64,000 nucleotides of DNA from Streptomyces sp. TG1A-60 (GTDB lineage Bacteria; Actinomycetota; Actinomycetes; Streptomycetales; Streptomycetaceae): NCBI RefSeq assembly GCF_037201975.1, contig NZ_CP147520.1:248001-312000 (forward strand), read 5' to 3'. The position numbers and the translations under genes are program-made. The notes beneath the pieces were generated by a model. The model searched no databases and was not told the origin of the DNA. It worked only from the letters and a program-made list of their open reading frames with translations. The stretch's first letter is position 1, and every line of letters starts with the position of its first letter. Shown here piece after piece: positions 1 through 7,945 of this stretch.

Positions 1-1
1 C

Positions 2-463
2 TGCTCGGTGTCCAGGCGCGGGGTGATCCGTGGCGTCCACTTCTCGGATGTGCCGCCGGGCCAGGCCAAGTACGTGAAGTGTGTGCGCGGGGCGGTCCTT
101 GATGTTGTCGTTGACATCCGTATCGGATCCCCGACCTACGGAGAGTGGGAGGGCGTACGGCTCGATGACATCAACCATCAGGCCGTCTACCTGGCCTCAG
201 GATTGGGTCATGCCTTCATGGCACTGACTGACGAGGCGACGGTCGTCTATGTCTGCTCGGAGCGCTACGCGCCGGAACGTGAGCACGCGATCCATCCCCT
301 CGACCCGGCACTCGGCATTGCCTGGCCTCAAGGACTGGAGCATGTTCTCTCTGCCAAGGACAGCCGGGCGCCGACGCTCGCTCAAGCCCGGAGTAGTGGG
401 CTACTGCCGCGATACGAGGACTGCATCGTGCAAACGATCCGGCCGAACGGGCGGGTTCACTGA
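2..463 (+). CDS. rmlC: dTDP-4-dehydrorhamnose 3,5-epimerase, 5' end outside window
   Basis: RmlC epimerises dTDP-4-keto-6-deoxyglucose at C3 and C5 in dTDP-L-rhamnose synthesis. The visible part reads SRRGVIRGVHF (with the family's catalytic His), then PPGQAKYVKCVRGAVLDVVVDIR, a cupin core, and a normal C-terminus. The family is about 180-200 residues; here the first ~40 lie before base 1. The GTG at base 8 is internal to the conserved region, so it is not taken as the start. The gene converges on rmlD with 28 bases between the stop codons. The family assignment is safe because rmlD, rmlB and rmlA sit alongside. Confidence 0.93.
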   Translation, partial: CSVSRRGVIRGVHFSDVPPGQAKYVKCVRGAVLDVVVDIRIGSPTYGEWEGVRLDDINHQAVYLASGLGHAFMALTDEATVVYVCSERYAPEREHAIHPLDPALGIAWPQGLEHVLSAKDSRAPTLAQARSSGLLPRYEDCIVQTIRPNGRVH

Positions 464-491
464 CCCGGGCCGTACGTCTCTGCCTCTGGGC

Positions 492-1361
492 TCATGCCCA
501 GCGCCGGCCGCCGAGGGTCTCGGCGAACGCGACGGACAGGGCGTCACGCCATGGCCGGATCGGTGCGATGCCCACCTCTTTCCAGCGGTTGTGTGCCAGC
601 ACGCTGTACGCGGGACGGGGTGCGGCCGTTGGGAATGCCCTACTGGTCGTCGCCCGGACCCGGGCGGGGTCGGCGCCTAGCAGGCGGAATACCTCCTGCG
701 CGAGGGCGAACCACGTCGTCTGGCCGCGACTGGTGGCGTGGAAGATGCCGGTGGAGTGAGTATTTCGTCCGAGAGCGATGACACGATCCGCGACATCGCC
801 TGCCCAGGTGGGCTGTCCATGTTGGTCGGCGACGACATCTACTGCCGCTTGTTCCCTCTCCAGACGGGCCATGGTGCGTAGGAAGTTGGCACCGTGCGCT
901 CCGTAGAGCCAGGCGGTGCGGACGACTGCGCTGGCGTCGGGCAGGGTACTGAGAACGGCCCGTTCCCCGGCGAGCTTGGTGCGTCCGTACGCGGTTCGCG
1001 GAGCGGGTTCGTCCGCTTCGTCGTAGGGCCATGCGGAGTCTCCGGGGAAGACGTAGTCGGTCGAGATATGGATGAGACGGGCGTCAAGTGCGGCGCAGGC
1101 CTCGGCGAGGTGGCGGGCCCCGTCGGCGTTGACACGGTATGCGTCGTCCTCGTTGGATTCGGCCTGGTCGACCGCTGTCCAGGCGGCGCAGTTGACGACA
1201 ATGTCGGGCCTGGTGTCGGCACATGCACGCCGCACGGCCTTGGCGTCGGTAATGTCGAGCCGGTGGCGGGTGGTCGCGGCCACGGAGTCGCCGTCGTGCC
1301 GGAGCCGATGAACGATTTCCTGGCCGAGCATGCCGCGCGCGCCTGTGACGAGCCACCTCAT
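492..1361 (-). CDS. rmlD: dTDP-4-dehydrorhamnose reductase
   Basis: RmlD makes the last step to dTDP-L-rhamnose, an NAD(P)H-dependent keto reduction. The 289-residue protein starts MRWLVTGARGMLGQ with a Rossmann GxxGxxG motif, has an STDYVF segment and the YGRTK catalytic Tyr/Lys pair. The start at 1361 overlaps the rmlB stop as ATGA, so an upstream in-frame start inside rmlB is rejected. It is the last gene of an rmlA-rmlB-rmlD operon on the minus strand and is probably translationally coupled. Confidence 0.95.
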   Translation of the reverse strand: MRWLVTGARGMLGQEIVHRLRHDGDSVAATTRHRLDITDAKAVRRACADTRPDIVVNCAAWTAVDQAESNEDDAYRVNADGARHLAEACAALDARLIHISTDYVFPGDSAWPYDEADEPAPRTAYGRTKLAGERAVLSTLPDASAVVRTAWLYGAHGANFLRTMARLEREQAAVDVVADQHGQPTWAGDVADRVIALGRNTHSTGIFHATSRGQTTWFALAQEVFRLLGADPARVRATTSRAFPTAAPRPAYSVLAHNRWKEVGIAPIRPWRDALSVAFAETLGGRRWA

Positions 1362-2356
1362 GGTCGGGCTCCCACGCTGGCGCGGGCCTTCAGTGGCTCC
1401 CACCAGGGCCGGTTTTCGCGGTACCACTGGACGGTTTCGGTCAGTCCGGTCGCGAAGTCCCTGCGTGGCCGGTATCCGAGTTCGCGTTTGATTTTGGAGT
1501 AGTCGAGGGCGTAGCGGCGGTCATGTCCCTTGCGGTCCACGGCGTACTCGACGCTGTCCCAGCCGCTGCCACAAGCTGACAGAAGGTGCTCCGCCAGCTC
1601 GCGATTGGTCATGGCGGTGCCACCGCCGATGTTGTAGATCTCCCCTGGGCGCCCCGCGCGCCGGACGAGTTCGATGGCGTTGATGTGGTCGTCGATGTGC
1701 AGCCAGTCACGGATGTGCAGGCCGTCGCCGTACAGCGGAACCTTCTCTCCGTCCAGCAGGCCGGTGATGAACAGCGGAATGAACTTTTCGGGGAATTGGT
1801 GGTGGCCGTAGTTGTTGGTGCAGCGCGTGATGCGCACATCGAGGCCATGAGTTCGGTGGTAGGCGAGAGCGATCAGGTCGCTCGATGCCTTCGCGGCCGC
1901 GTAAGGTGAACTGGGGCTGAGTGCTTGGTCCTCGGTGCAGAATCCGGAGTCGATCGAGCCGTAGACCTCGTCTGTCGACACATGCACAAAGGTCCGCGGG
2001 GGGTTGTCCACAGCCGCGGCCAGGAGGGTGTCGGTACCGAGGACATTGGTGCGCACGAATGCGTCGGCGCCCACGATGGAGCGGTCCACATGCGATTCGG
2101 CGGCGAAGTGGACGACATGGTCGTGCTCGGCCACGAGTTTGCGGATAAGTTCCGTGTTGCAGATATCCCCTCGTACGAACTGGAAGTCCGCGTGCCGTTG
2201 TACTTCGGCCAGGTTAGCCAGGTTCCCGGCGTAGGTCAGCTTATCGAGTACGGTGACCGAGATGTCGCCGGGTCCTGTGGGGCCGAGCAGCGTGCGGACA
2301 TAGTGTGAGCCGACGAACCCGGCTCCTCCGGTGACCAGGATGGTGGTCGTCTTCAT
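1358..2356 (-). CDS. rmlB: dTDP-glucose 4,6-dehydratase
   Basis: RmlB converts dTDP-glucose to dTDP-4-keto-6-deoxyglucose. The 332-residue protein opens with ILVTGGAGFVGSHYV (NAD-binding motif), carries HFAAESHVDRS, the STDEVYG catalytic segment and YAAAKASSD with the Tyr-xxx-Lys pair, as expected for the extended SDR fold. The ATG at 2356 overlaps the rmlA stop (ATGA), which fixes the start over longer in-frame reading. Middle gene of the rhamnose operon. Confidence 0.96.
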   Translation of the reverse strand: MKTTTILVTGGAGFVGSHYVRTLLGPTGPGDISVTVLDKLTYAGNLANLAEVQRHADFQFVRGDICNTELIRKLVAEHDHVVHFAAESHVDRSIVGADAFVRTNVLGTDTLLAAAVDNPPRTFVHVSTDEVYGSIDSGFCTEDQALSPSSPYAAAKASSDLIALAYHRTHGLDVRITRCTNNYGHHQFPEKFIPLFITGLLDGEKVPLYGDGLHIRDWLHIDDHINAIELVRRAGRPGEIYNIGGGTAMTNRELAEHLLSACGSGWDSVEYAVDRKGHDRRYALDYSKIKRELGYRPRRDFATGLTETVQWYRENRPWWEPLKARASVGARP

Positions 2357-3420
2357 GATGGGATCTGTACCTTGCTGTGGTCGCCGAGGAGGAACCGGTG
2401 AGCCGAGGGGGTGTGCGCGGATGATGTGACCTCGACCTGACGTCCGATCAGTGACGCCTCGATCCTGCCCACTCCTGTGATGGACGCCTCCGGCAGCACG
2501 ATGGAGTACTCGATCTCGCTGTTCTCGATGCGGCAGTCGCGTGCCACTGATGTGAACGGACCGAGGTAGGAACCTGTGATCGTAGTGCCCGGCCCGATCG
2601 AGACTGGGCCCACGATGCGCGAGTTGCGCACCCTCGCGTCTTCGTCGATGTGGACCCGGCCGATGACCTCGCTGGCATCGTCGACCTTGCCGTCGATCCG
2701 GCGTTCTGCGGATTCGAGTACGGCCCGGTTCGCCTCGAGCATGTCGGTGACGTTGCCGGTGTCCTTCCAGTAGCCGGTGATGATCAACGGCCGTACGCTG
2801 TGGCCCTCGTCGATCAGCCACTGGATCGCGTCGGTGATCTCTAGTTCGCCGCGCGCGGAGGGCTTGATCGCGGCCACGGCCTCATGCACGGCCGGGGTGA
2901 ACAGATACACCCCCACGAGTGCTAGAGGGCTGCTCGGGACCTTGGGCTTCTCCTCCAGGCGCACTACGTTTCCCGCGTTGTCGAGTTCGGCGACGCCGAA
3001 GAGCGAGGGGTTCTCCACCTCTGTCAGCAAGATCCGGGCAGCCGGGCGGTCGCGACGGAACTCCGCGACCAGCTCCTTGATGCCACCAAGCACGAAATTG
3101 TCTCCGAGGTACATGACGAAGTCGTCTTGACCGAGGAATTCGCGAGCGATATAGACGGCGTGTGCCAGTCCCAGCGGATGCGGCTGGCGAATGTATGTCA
3201 CCCGCAGACCGAAAGTGGAGCCGTCACCGATGGCTTTCATGATTTCAGCCGCTGTGTCTCCGACAACGATGCCGACATCGCTGATACCGGCATCGGCGAT
3301 AGCTTCGAGTGCGTAGCAGAGGACGGGTTTGTTTGCGATCGGCACCAGCTGTTTGGCGAAAGAATGGGTGATGGGCCTGAGTCGGGTTCCGGAACCGCCG
3401 GACAGTACGAGCGCCTTCAT
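2353..3420 (-). CDS. rmlA: glucose-1-phosphate thymidylyltransferase, long StrD-like form
   Basis: RmlA couples glucose-1-phosphate to dTTP to give dTDP-glucose. The protein starts MKALVLSGGSGTRLRP, the nucleotidyltransferase signature, then FAKQLVPIANKPVL, and later YLGDNFV and EKPKVPSS segments. It is 355 residues with a C-terminal left-handed-helix-like tail (IDEDARVRNSRIVGPVSIG), resembling the long form in antibiotic and polysaccharide clusters rather than the ~290-residue E. coli type. The ATG at 3420 precedes the signature directly. First gene of the rhamnose operon, so its promoter should lie in 3421-3600. Confidence 0.95.
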   Translation of the reverse strand: MKALVLSGGSGTRLRPITHSFAKQLVPIANKPVLCYALEAIADAGISDVGIVVGDTAAEIMKAIGDGSTFGLRVTYIRQPHPLGLAHAVYIAREFLGQDDFVMYLGDNFVLGGIKELVAEFRRDRPAARILLTEVENPSLFGVAELDNAGNVVRLEEKPKVPSSPLALVGVYLFTPAVHEAVAAIKPSARGELEITDAIQWLIDEGHSVRPLIITGYWKDTGNVTDMLEANRAVLESAERRIDGKVDDASEVIGRVHIDEDARVRNSRIVGPVSIGPGTTITGSYLGPFTSVARDCRIENSEIEYSIVLPEASITGVGRIEASLIGRQVEVTSSAHTPSAHRFLLGDHSKVQIPS

Positions 3421-3595
3421 GGAGAACCTCGCGGGAGGGGAATTTTCGCCGGTGTACCGTTCGCAAGCTTTTGAAGAGACGATGTGCGCCCTACTGCCAG
3501 AACAGCATGCTGACGAAGCCGACATTGGCACCTGTCCCGGGTACAGAGGTGGTAAGAGGATCGTCCTGACAGTTAGAGCAAGGATAGAGATTGAC

Positions 3596-3801
3596 CTAGC
3601 CGTCGATTTCGTTGACGGTTGCGCCATTCTCTGATACAGCCATGCAGAGGTCGTCTGCGAGGTCCTTGATCACAACAGGAGGTCCGGTGCCGGCGTTGGT
3701 GTAGCTGAACAACCGTCGGCAGCCTGAGCATTGGCTGGCAGCACCACGACAAGCAGCGCCGCCGTACCGAGGGCGGATACGTTCGCGAGCAGTCTTTTCA
3801 T
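3596..3801 (-). pseudogene. small secreted protein, apparently frameshifted
   Basis: From the ATG at 3801 the minus strand encodes a convincing signal peptide (MKRLLANVSALGTAALLVVV, then LPANAQAA as a probable cleavage zone). In that frame translation stops after 43 residues, near 3672. One base over, the same DNA stays open from RLFSYTNAGTGPPVVIKDL through DDLCMAVSENGATVNEIDG to a stop at 3596. The simplest reading is a secreted protein of about 68 residues broken by a one-base deletion near 3713-3718. The family is not recognised. A genuine 43-residue secreted peptide cannot be excluded. Confidence 0.4.
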
Positions 3802-3962
3802 GGTTTTTTCTCTGGTCCTGACATTTTTGGACCTAGCCAGTGATACCCCACGGTGTCCGATGGATTGCGATGCATCTCAGCAATTCGCCCGTTTGACGAC
3901 ACGGCACATCCTGGTAATCGCGGTCGGGGGAAACGCTCCCAGACAACCAACAACGTGACGGG

Positions 3963-5369
3963 TCATCGGGATCCGACCTGGGACCCTGTGCGCCGGCCTG
4001 ACAGGGTGGCAGGCGGTGGCAACAGCCCCGCCGCGGAGACCGTCAGGTCCGTCCGGTAGCCGTAACCATTCGACTGCGACGGTGCTGCATTGAGGACACA
4101 GCCGAGGAAGCGGGCGTTCAAGGCGGTCAGCGCTTCAAGGGACTGGTGGAGGTGGCGGGCCCTGGTTTTGGGGCATCGCGCGACGAGGAGGGTGCCGTCG
4201 GCGAGCCCTGCCAGTACACCAACGTCAGCGTACGGCAGCAGTGGGGGCAGATCGAGGAGAACCACGTCGTAGTACTCCCTCAGCCGGGACAGAAGTTCCT
4301 TGCATCTTCCGGAAGCCAACAGTTCGCTGGGATGGGGCGGCAGCGGCCCAGCGGGGAGAATCATCGGACCGCCCTCCCCGAACTGCTGGACCACCTCTTC
4401 CAGTCGGGCGTGGCCGGACAGCACGGTCGTCAGTCCTTCCGCATCCCCCAGACCGAGGAACTGTCCACTGCGCGGTCGACGCAGGTCGGCTTCGACCAGA
4501 AGGACGCTGCGCCCGCCACGGGCCATCGCGATCGCCAAGTTGCAGGCGATATTCGACTTTCCTTCGTTGGCCACAGGGCTTGTGATCGCGATGAGACGGG
4601 GCGGGGAGTTCATCTCGACGCACTCCAGGTGGGTGCGCAGGCGGACGAACGCCTCCGACCACGCACCCTGGGGGCTGTGCACGATCAGTGGATTGCGGGG
4701 AACGTTCGCATCGTACGGAATCGAGCCCAGGACAGGTGCGCCTGTTGCCTCGCGCAGATCGTCTACGCCCCTGACCTTGTCGTCCGTCAGAGCCCGCAGC
4801 CGTGTCAGGCCGACGCCGACCAGCGATCCCAGCAGCGCACCCAGGAGCCCGTTGAGCAACGGCCTGGGTGATACCGGACGGCTTGGTGCTGTCGCCCGGT
4901 CCAGCAACTCCGCGCTGACTGATCCCGTCCCGTCGTGGCGAATCCACCCCACACGGGGCAGCAGGACTTGGGCGGTGGCGTTGGCGATCGCGGCTGCCTT
5001 GTCGGCCGTCGGCGCGTCGGCGGTGAGCGCGAGGATCTGCACCCCCTCCTGGGTGTCAGCGCGGATGTGGCGGACCACCTGCCTGGTCGGCAGCCCCATG
5101 GTCTCGGCCGTGGCCTCGGCGACCTTGCCGGATTCGGCGAGCCGCGCGATGGTCGGCATCAGGTTCTGGGTGGCGTTGCTGACGTAGAGCTGCTCACCGG
5201 AGACGGCGCCGCCGGTGACGAGCACGGTCGCGGTGGCCTCGTACCTCGGAGGCGTCTTCTCGGTCACCACCAGGGCCCCGGCGATTCCGGCCAGGAGCGA
5301 CAGCAGCACAAGCCCGCCGTTGCGCCAGGCCATGGAAAGCACCCGGGTGGCATCACGTGAGGTCGCCAC
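3963..5369 (-). CDS. Wzz/BY-kinase-like polysaccharide chain-length regulator
   Basis: This 468-residue protein combines a membrane-anchored chain-length domain with a cytoplasmic P-loop tyrosine-kinase-like domain, the type that controls polymer length. Residues about 20-45 form the first membrane segment (LVLLSLLAGIAGALVV) and about 185-205 the second (PLLNGLLGALLGSLVGVGL). The kinase-like part has Walker A SPVANEGKSN, Walker A' LLVEADLRRP and Walker B VVLLDLPPLLP. The usual C-terminal tyrosine cluster is not obvious (only NGYGY). The GTG at 5369 is chosen because GGGAGGA lies 6 bases upstream. A truncated glycosyltransferase gene precedes it. Confidence 0.88.
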   Translation of the reverse strand: MATSRDATRVLSMAWRNGGLVLLSLLAGIAGALVVTEKTPPRYEATATVLVTGGAVSGEQLYVSNATQNLMPTIARLAESGKVAEATAETMGLPTRQVVRHIRADTQEGVQILALTADAPTADKAAAIANATAQVLLPRVGWIRHDGTGSVSAELLDRATAPSRPVSPRPLLNGLLGALLGSLVGVGLTRLRALTDDKVRGVDDLREATGAPVLGSIPYDANVPRNPLIVHSPQGAWSEAFVRLRTHLECVEMNSPPRLIAITSPVANEGKSNIACNLAIAMARGGRSVLLVEADLRRPRSGQFLGLGDAEGLTTVLSGHARLEEVVQQFGEGGPMILPAGPLPPHPSELLASGRCKELLSRLREYYDVVLLDLPPLLPYADVGVLAGLADGTLLVARCPKTRARHLHQSLEALTALNARFLGCVLNAAPSQSNGYGYRTDLTVSAAGLLPPPATLSGRRTGSQVGSR

Positions 5370-5661
5370 TGGGTCCTCCCTTCGACAAGATGCCGGCCGT
5401 CTTCGCGGAGTGGGTGACGGTCCCACGGCCGGGCTGGACTGACGCCTTGTGGCCGGTGCGTCCCTCACCCAGCAGGTGAGGGACGAGGCGCAGGCGGAAG
5501 CGGCCACAGTGCGCGTCCAGCCGTTGCGGGGCCCGCTCAGTGAGCGCGGACAGGTCGGCCGCGTGGACGGTGATCTGGACGTCCGTCCGATCGGCGAGGA
5601 CATCGAAGAGGCTGATCCAGTGTTCGGTGCGCTGTCCGGCAGCGGCGGTCAGAACGTGCAT
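5353..5661 (-). pseudogene. 5' fragment of a GT4 glycosyltransferase
   Basis: The ATG at 5661 opens MHVLTAAAGQRTEHWISLFD. The first ~76 residues (to PHLLGEGRTGHKASV) match the N-terminus of the intact GT4 gene at 22296-23525 (MHILITVVGKRTEHWLDLF ... PHLLGEDSTGHMASV). After GHKASV the similarity ends, and the frame runs ~26 more residues into the start of the kinase gene. The donor-sugar half of a GT4 enzyme is absent, so this cannot be a working transferase. It overlaps the upstream GT2 stop by 13 bases, exactly as in the paralogous pair. Confidence 0.75.
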
Positions 5662-6641
5662 CGGCCCTCCCTTCTCATAGTGTCGGCGGTCGCGGTCAGG
5701 GCGATGCGGGCCACGTGCCGCCAGGCCCTGCCCCGAGCAGGGTGCTGCCCGCGTCGGCGTGCGACGGAGAGCCCGACGCCCAGCAGTGCGCGGAGCAGCA
5801 CCACCGCCCTCACCAGGGGGTAGGTGCGGCGTCGGTGCCGGGCGAAGAACCGGAGCATGCTGCGGTACAGATGGGGCCAGATCCACGACGGATCTCGGCT
5901 GCTTGCCCCGATGACGTGTATGGCTTCGACCTCGGGTACGTAGTACACGCGGGCCCCGAGCCGCCCCGCCTGCCAGCACAGTTCCTCGTCCTCGTAGTAC
6001 ATGAAGTAGCCCTCGTCGAGACCGCCGAGCTGTTCGAGCAGCCCGGTGCGAATGGCCATGCAGGCTCCGGACACCCAGTCCACCGGGACGGGCGGCCCGG
6101 GGTTGCGGCAGACGTCATAGGTGCGTCGCCGAGTTCTGCCGGACAGCAGGCGGCGCAACCCGACCGGCATCAGGCTCCCGCCGAAGCGGCTGGCCAGCAC
6201 GGAGGCCAGCGACTCGAACGGGTGGGCGCTGATGGCGACGCGCCCGTCGGTACCGATGAGCCGGGGACCCGCGATGCCCACATCGGGCCGGGCTTGCAGC
6301 AGGGCGACCAGGGCTCGGGCGGTGGCCGGCGGCACCACGCAGTCGGGATTCACCAGAAGCACGATGTCGGTGTCCACCGTGGGGAGCGCCTGGTTCACCG
6401 CGGCCGCGAATCCGATGTTGGTCGGGTTCACAGTCCGCGCAACGGTGGGGAACCGGGTGGCGAGCAGCCGTGCGGTCCCGTCCATGGATGCGTTGTCGAC
6501 CACGTGTACCGCCAGCCCGGCACCGCGCAACGCGGTGAGGCAGTCGGCGATGTGGGCCTCGGAGTGATAGGTGACGACGATCGCGGTGGCGACGGGCCCG
6601 GCGGTGCCCGGCTCGTCGGCTCCGGTCCGTTCGGCCGTCAT
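5649..6641 (-). CDS. family 2 glycosyltransferase, copy A
   Basis: A 330-residue rhamnosyltransferase-like GT2 that should add a sugar to the lipid-linked repeat unit on the inner face of the membrane. Motifs: IVVTYHSEAHIADCL near the start, VVDNASMDGT, NIGFAAAVNQAL, LLVNPDCVV (DxD-like), VDWVSGACMAIR and GGLDEGYFMYYEDEELC. The ATG at 6641 overlaps the stop of the Wzy-like gene (ATGA). It is a paralogue of the interrupted gene at 23513-24526. In both, the 3' end overlaps a GT4 start by 13 bases. Confidence 0.9.
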   Translation of the reverse strand: MTAERTGADEPGTAGPVATAIVVTYHSEAHIADCLTALRGAGLAVHVVDNASMDGTARLLATRFPTVARTVNPTNIGFAAAVNQALPTVDTDIVLLVNPDCVVPPATARALVALLQARPDVGIAGPRLIGTDGRVAISAHPFESLASVLASRFGGSLMPVGLRRLLSGRTRRRTYDVCRNPGPPVPVDWVSGACMAIRTGLLEQLGGLDEGYFMYYEDEELCWQAGRLGARVYYVPEVEAIHVIGASSRDPSWIWPHLYRSMLRFFARHRRRTYPLVRAVVLLRALLGVGLSVARRRGQHPARGRAWRHVARIALTATADTMRREGRCTF

Positions 6642-7945
6642 GGGCGACCTCCTGTGGTCAGTGGATCGGGGGTCCAGGTCCGGGTGGTGAGCAGCGTCAG
6701 TGCGGGCAGTAGCCCCAGTTCCCAATGGCCGTCGGTGGGGCCCGCGAAAGCCGCCGCCGCCAGGAAGCCGCAGAGGAGAGCACCGAAGGCCAGAGGAACG
6801 CCCTCCCGTACGGCGAGGGCCGCGCGCAGTGGGCGCAGCAGCGGCCACAGGACGGCGATGAGGCCGACGAGGCCCAGATTGGCGAGGATCATCACCCAGA
6901 AGACGTGGTAGGTCGGCCCCACGTCGGTGATCTTGAAGGTGGGGAGGTAGACATCGCGGGTCGTCTGGCCGAGACCGGCTCCGGTCAGCGGCCAGTCGGC
7001 GAAGACGCGCAGCCCGACCGTCGCTTCGGGTGTCCGGTAGCCGGCCGTTTCGTCCAGGTGCTCGCCGGACAGCAGGATCCGGGCGCGCAGCCCGGCGCTG
7101 ACAGCGGCTCCGCAGACCACGAGAGTGGTTGCCCCGATCGCGGCCAGGGCCACGCTGAGGCGGACTCGCCTGGTGCCGCGCACCAGCAGAACCAGCAGGC
7201 CGACCCCGGCGGCCAGCCACATGGCCCGGTAACCCGCGACAGCCGTGTCGGCGGCGAAGAGGGTGATCAACGCTCCCAGACCGACGCGTCGCCACCCGCG
7301 GGTGCGGCCGGCAACGACGAGCAGCGGCACAAGGGCGAGTACCGAGAGCAGACCGCCGTGTCGCCCCGGCATCGTGAGCTCCACCGCGGCGAGGGCGGCC
7401 GCCCCGGTCACATAGAGCACCGCCGCCGCTCGCATCCTGCGCGCGTTGGTCAGGGTGTGGGTGGTGACGAAGAAGTAAGCAGGGATGACGCCCAGGTGAT
7501 AGGTGGCGATCAGCACCTGGTGGAGGGCATGTCCGCGTGCCAGACCGAACAGCGCGCCGGCCAGGGCGATCACCGCCAGGAGCGCCATCGCCTGGTCCAC
7601 GGCGGTTCGCCGGGGTCGGTCGTCGGCCGCGGAGGCGGCGCGGCGCACCAGCAGCGCCAGGCAACCGATCGCCAGTACGCCGATGTGAAGGACCGTGATG
7701 AAGGTGACGTCGGAAGTGCCCAGCGCCTTGGTGGCCGCGACGCCACCGACGATGCCGACCGGGAGAACGGCCCATGGCCACAGGACAAGGGTCACCAGGC
7801 ACAACAGGGCCGCGGCGGGCAGGATACTCAGACGACCAGGGAGCACTTCCGCCGAAAGGACTCCGGCGGAGCCGAGAGCGGCCGCGAGGCAAGCGGCCGA
7901 CGCGGGAACGAGGAGCTTCCTCGGAACGACGAGCAGCCCGCTCAT
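6638..7945 (-). CDS. Wzy/O-antigen-ligase-like polysaccharide polymerase
   Basis: This 435-residue integral membrane protein has roughly ten to twelve hydrophobic segments and a large polar loop before the last ones (ILLSGEHLDETAGYR ... WPLTGAGLGQTT). The loop pattern, with GLRVFADWPLTGAGLG, is that of the O-antigen ligase/polymerase family, which joins or transfers lipid-linked repeat units at the outer face of the membrane. Sequence alone does not tell polymerase from ligase; the locus, which has a flippase and a chain-length regulator, favours polymerase. Start and stop both overlap neighbours by four bases. Confidence 0.82.
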   Translation of the reverse strand: MSGLLVVPRKLLVPASAACLAAALGSAGVLSAEVLPGRLSILPAAALLCLVTLVLWPWAVLPVGIVGGVAATKALGTSDVTFITVLHIGVLAIGCLALLVRRAASAADDRPRRTAVDQAMALLAVIALAGALFGLARGHALHQVLIATYHLGVIPAYFFVTTHTLTNARRMRAAAVLYVTGAAALAAVELTMPGRHGGLLSVLALVPLLVVAGRTRGWRRVGLGALITLFAADTAVAGYRAMWLAAGVGLLVLLVRGTRRVRLSVALAAIGATTLVVCGAAVSAGLRARILLSGEHLDETAGYRTPEATVGLRVFADWPLTGAGLGQTTRDVYLPTFKITDVGPTYHVFWVMILANLGLVGLIAVLWPLLRPLRAALAVREGVPLAFGALLCGFLAAAAFAGPTDGHWELGLLPALTLLTTRTWTPDPLTTGGRP

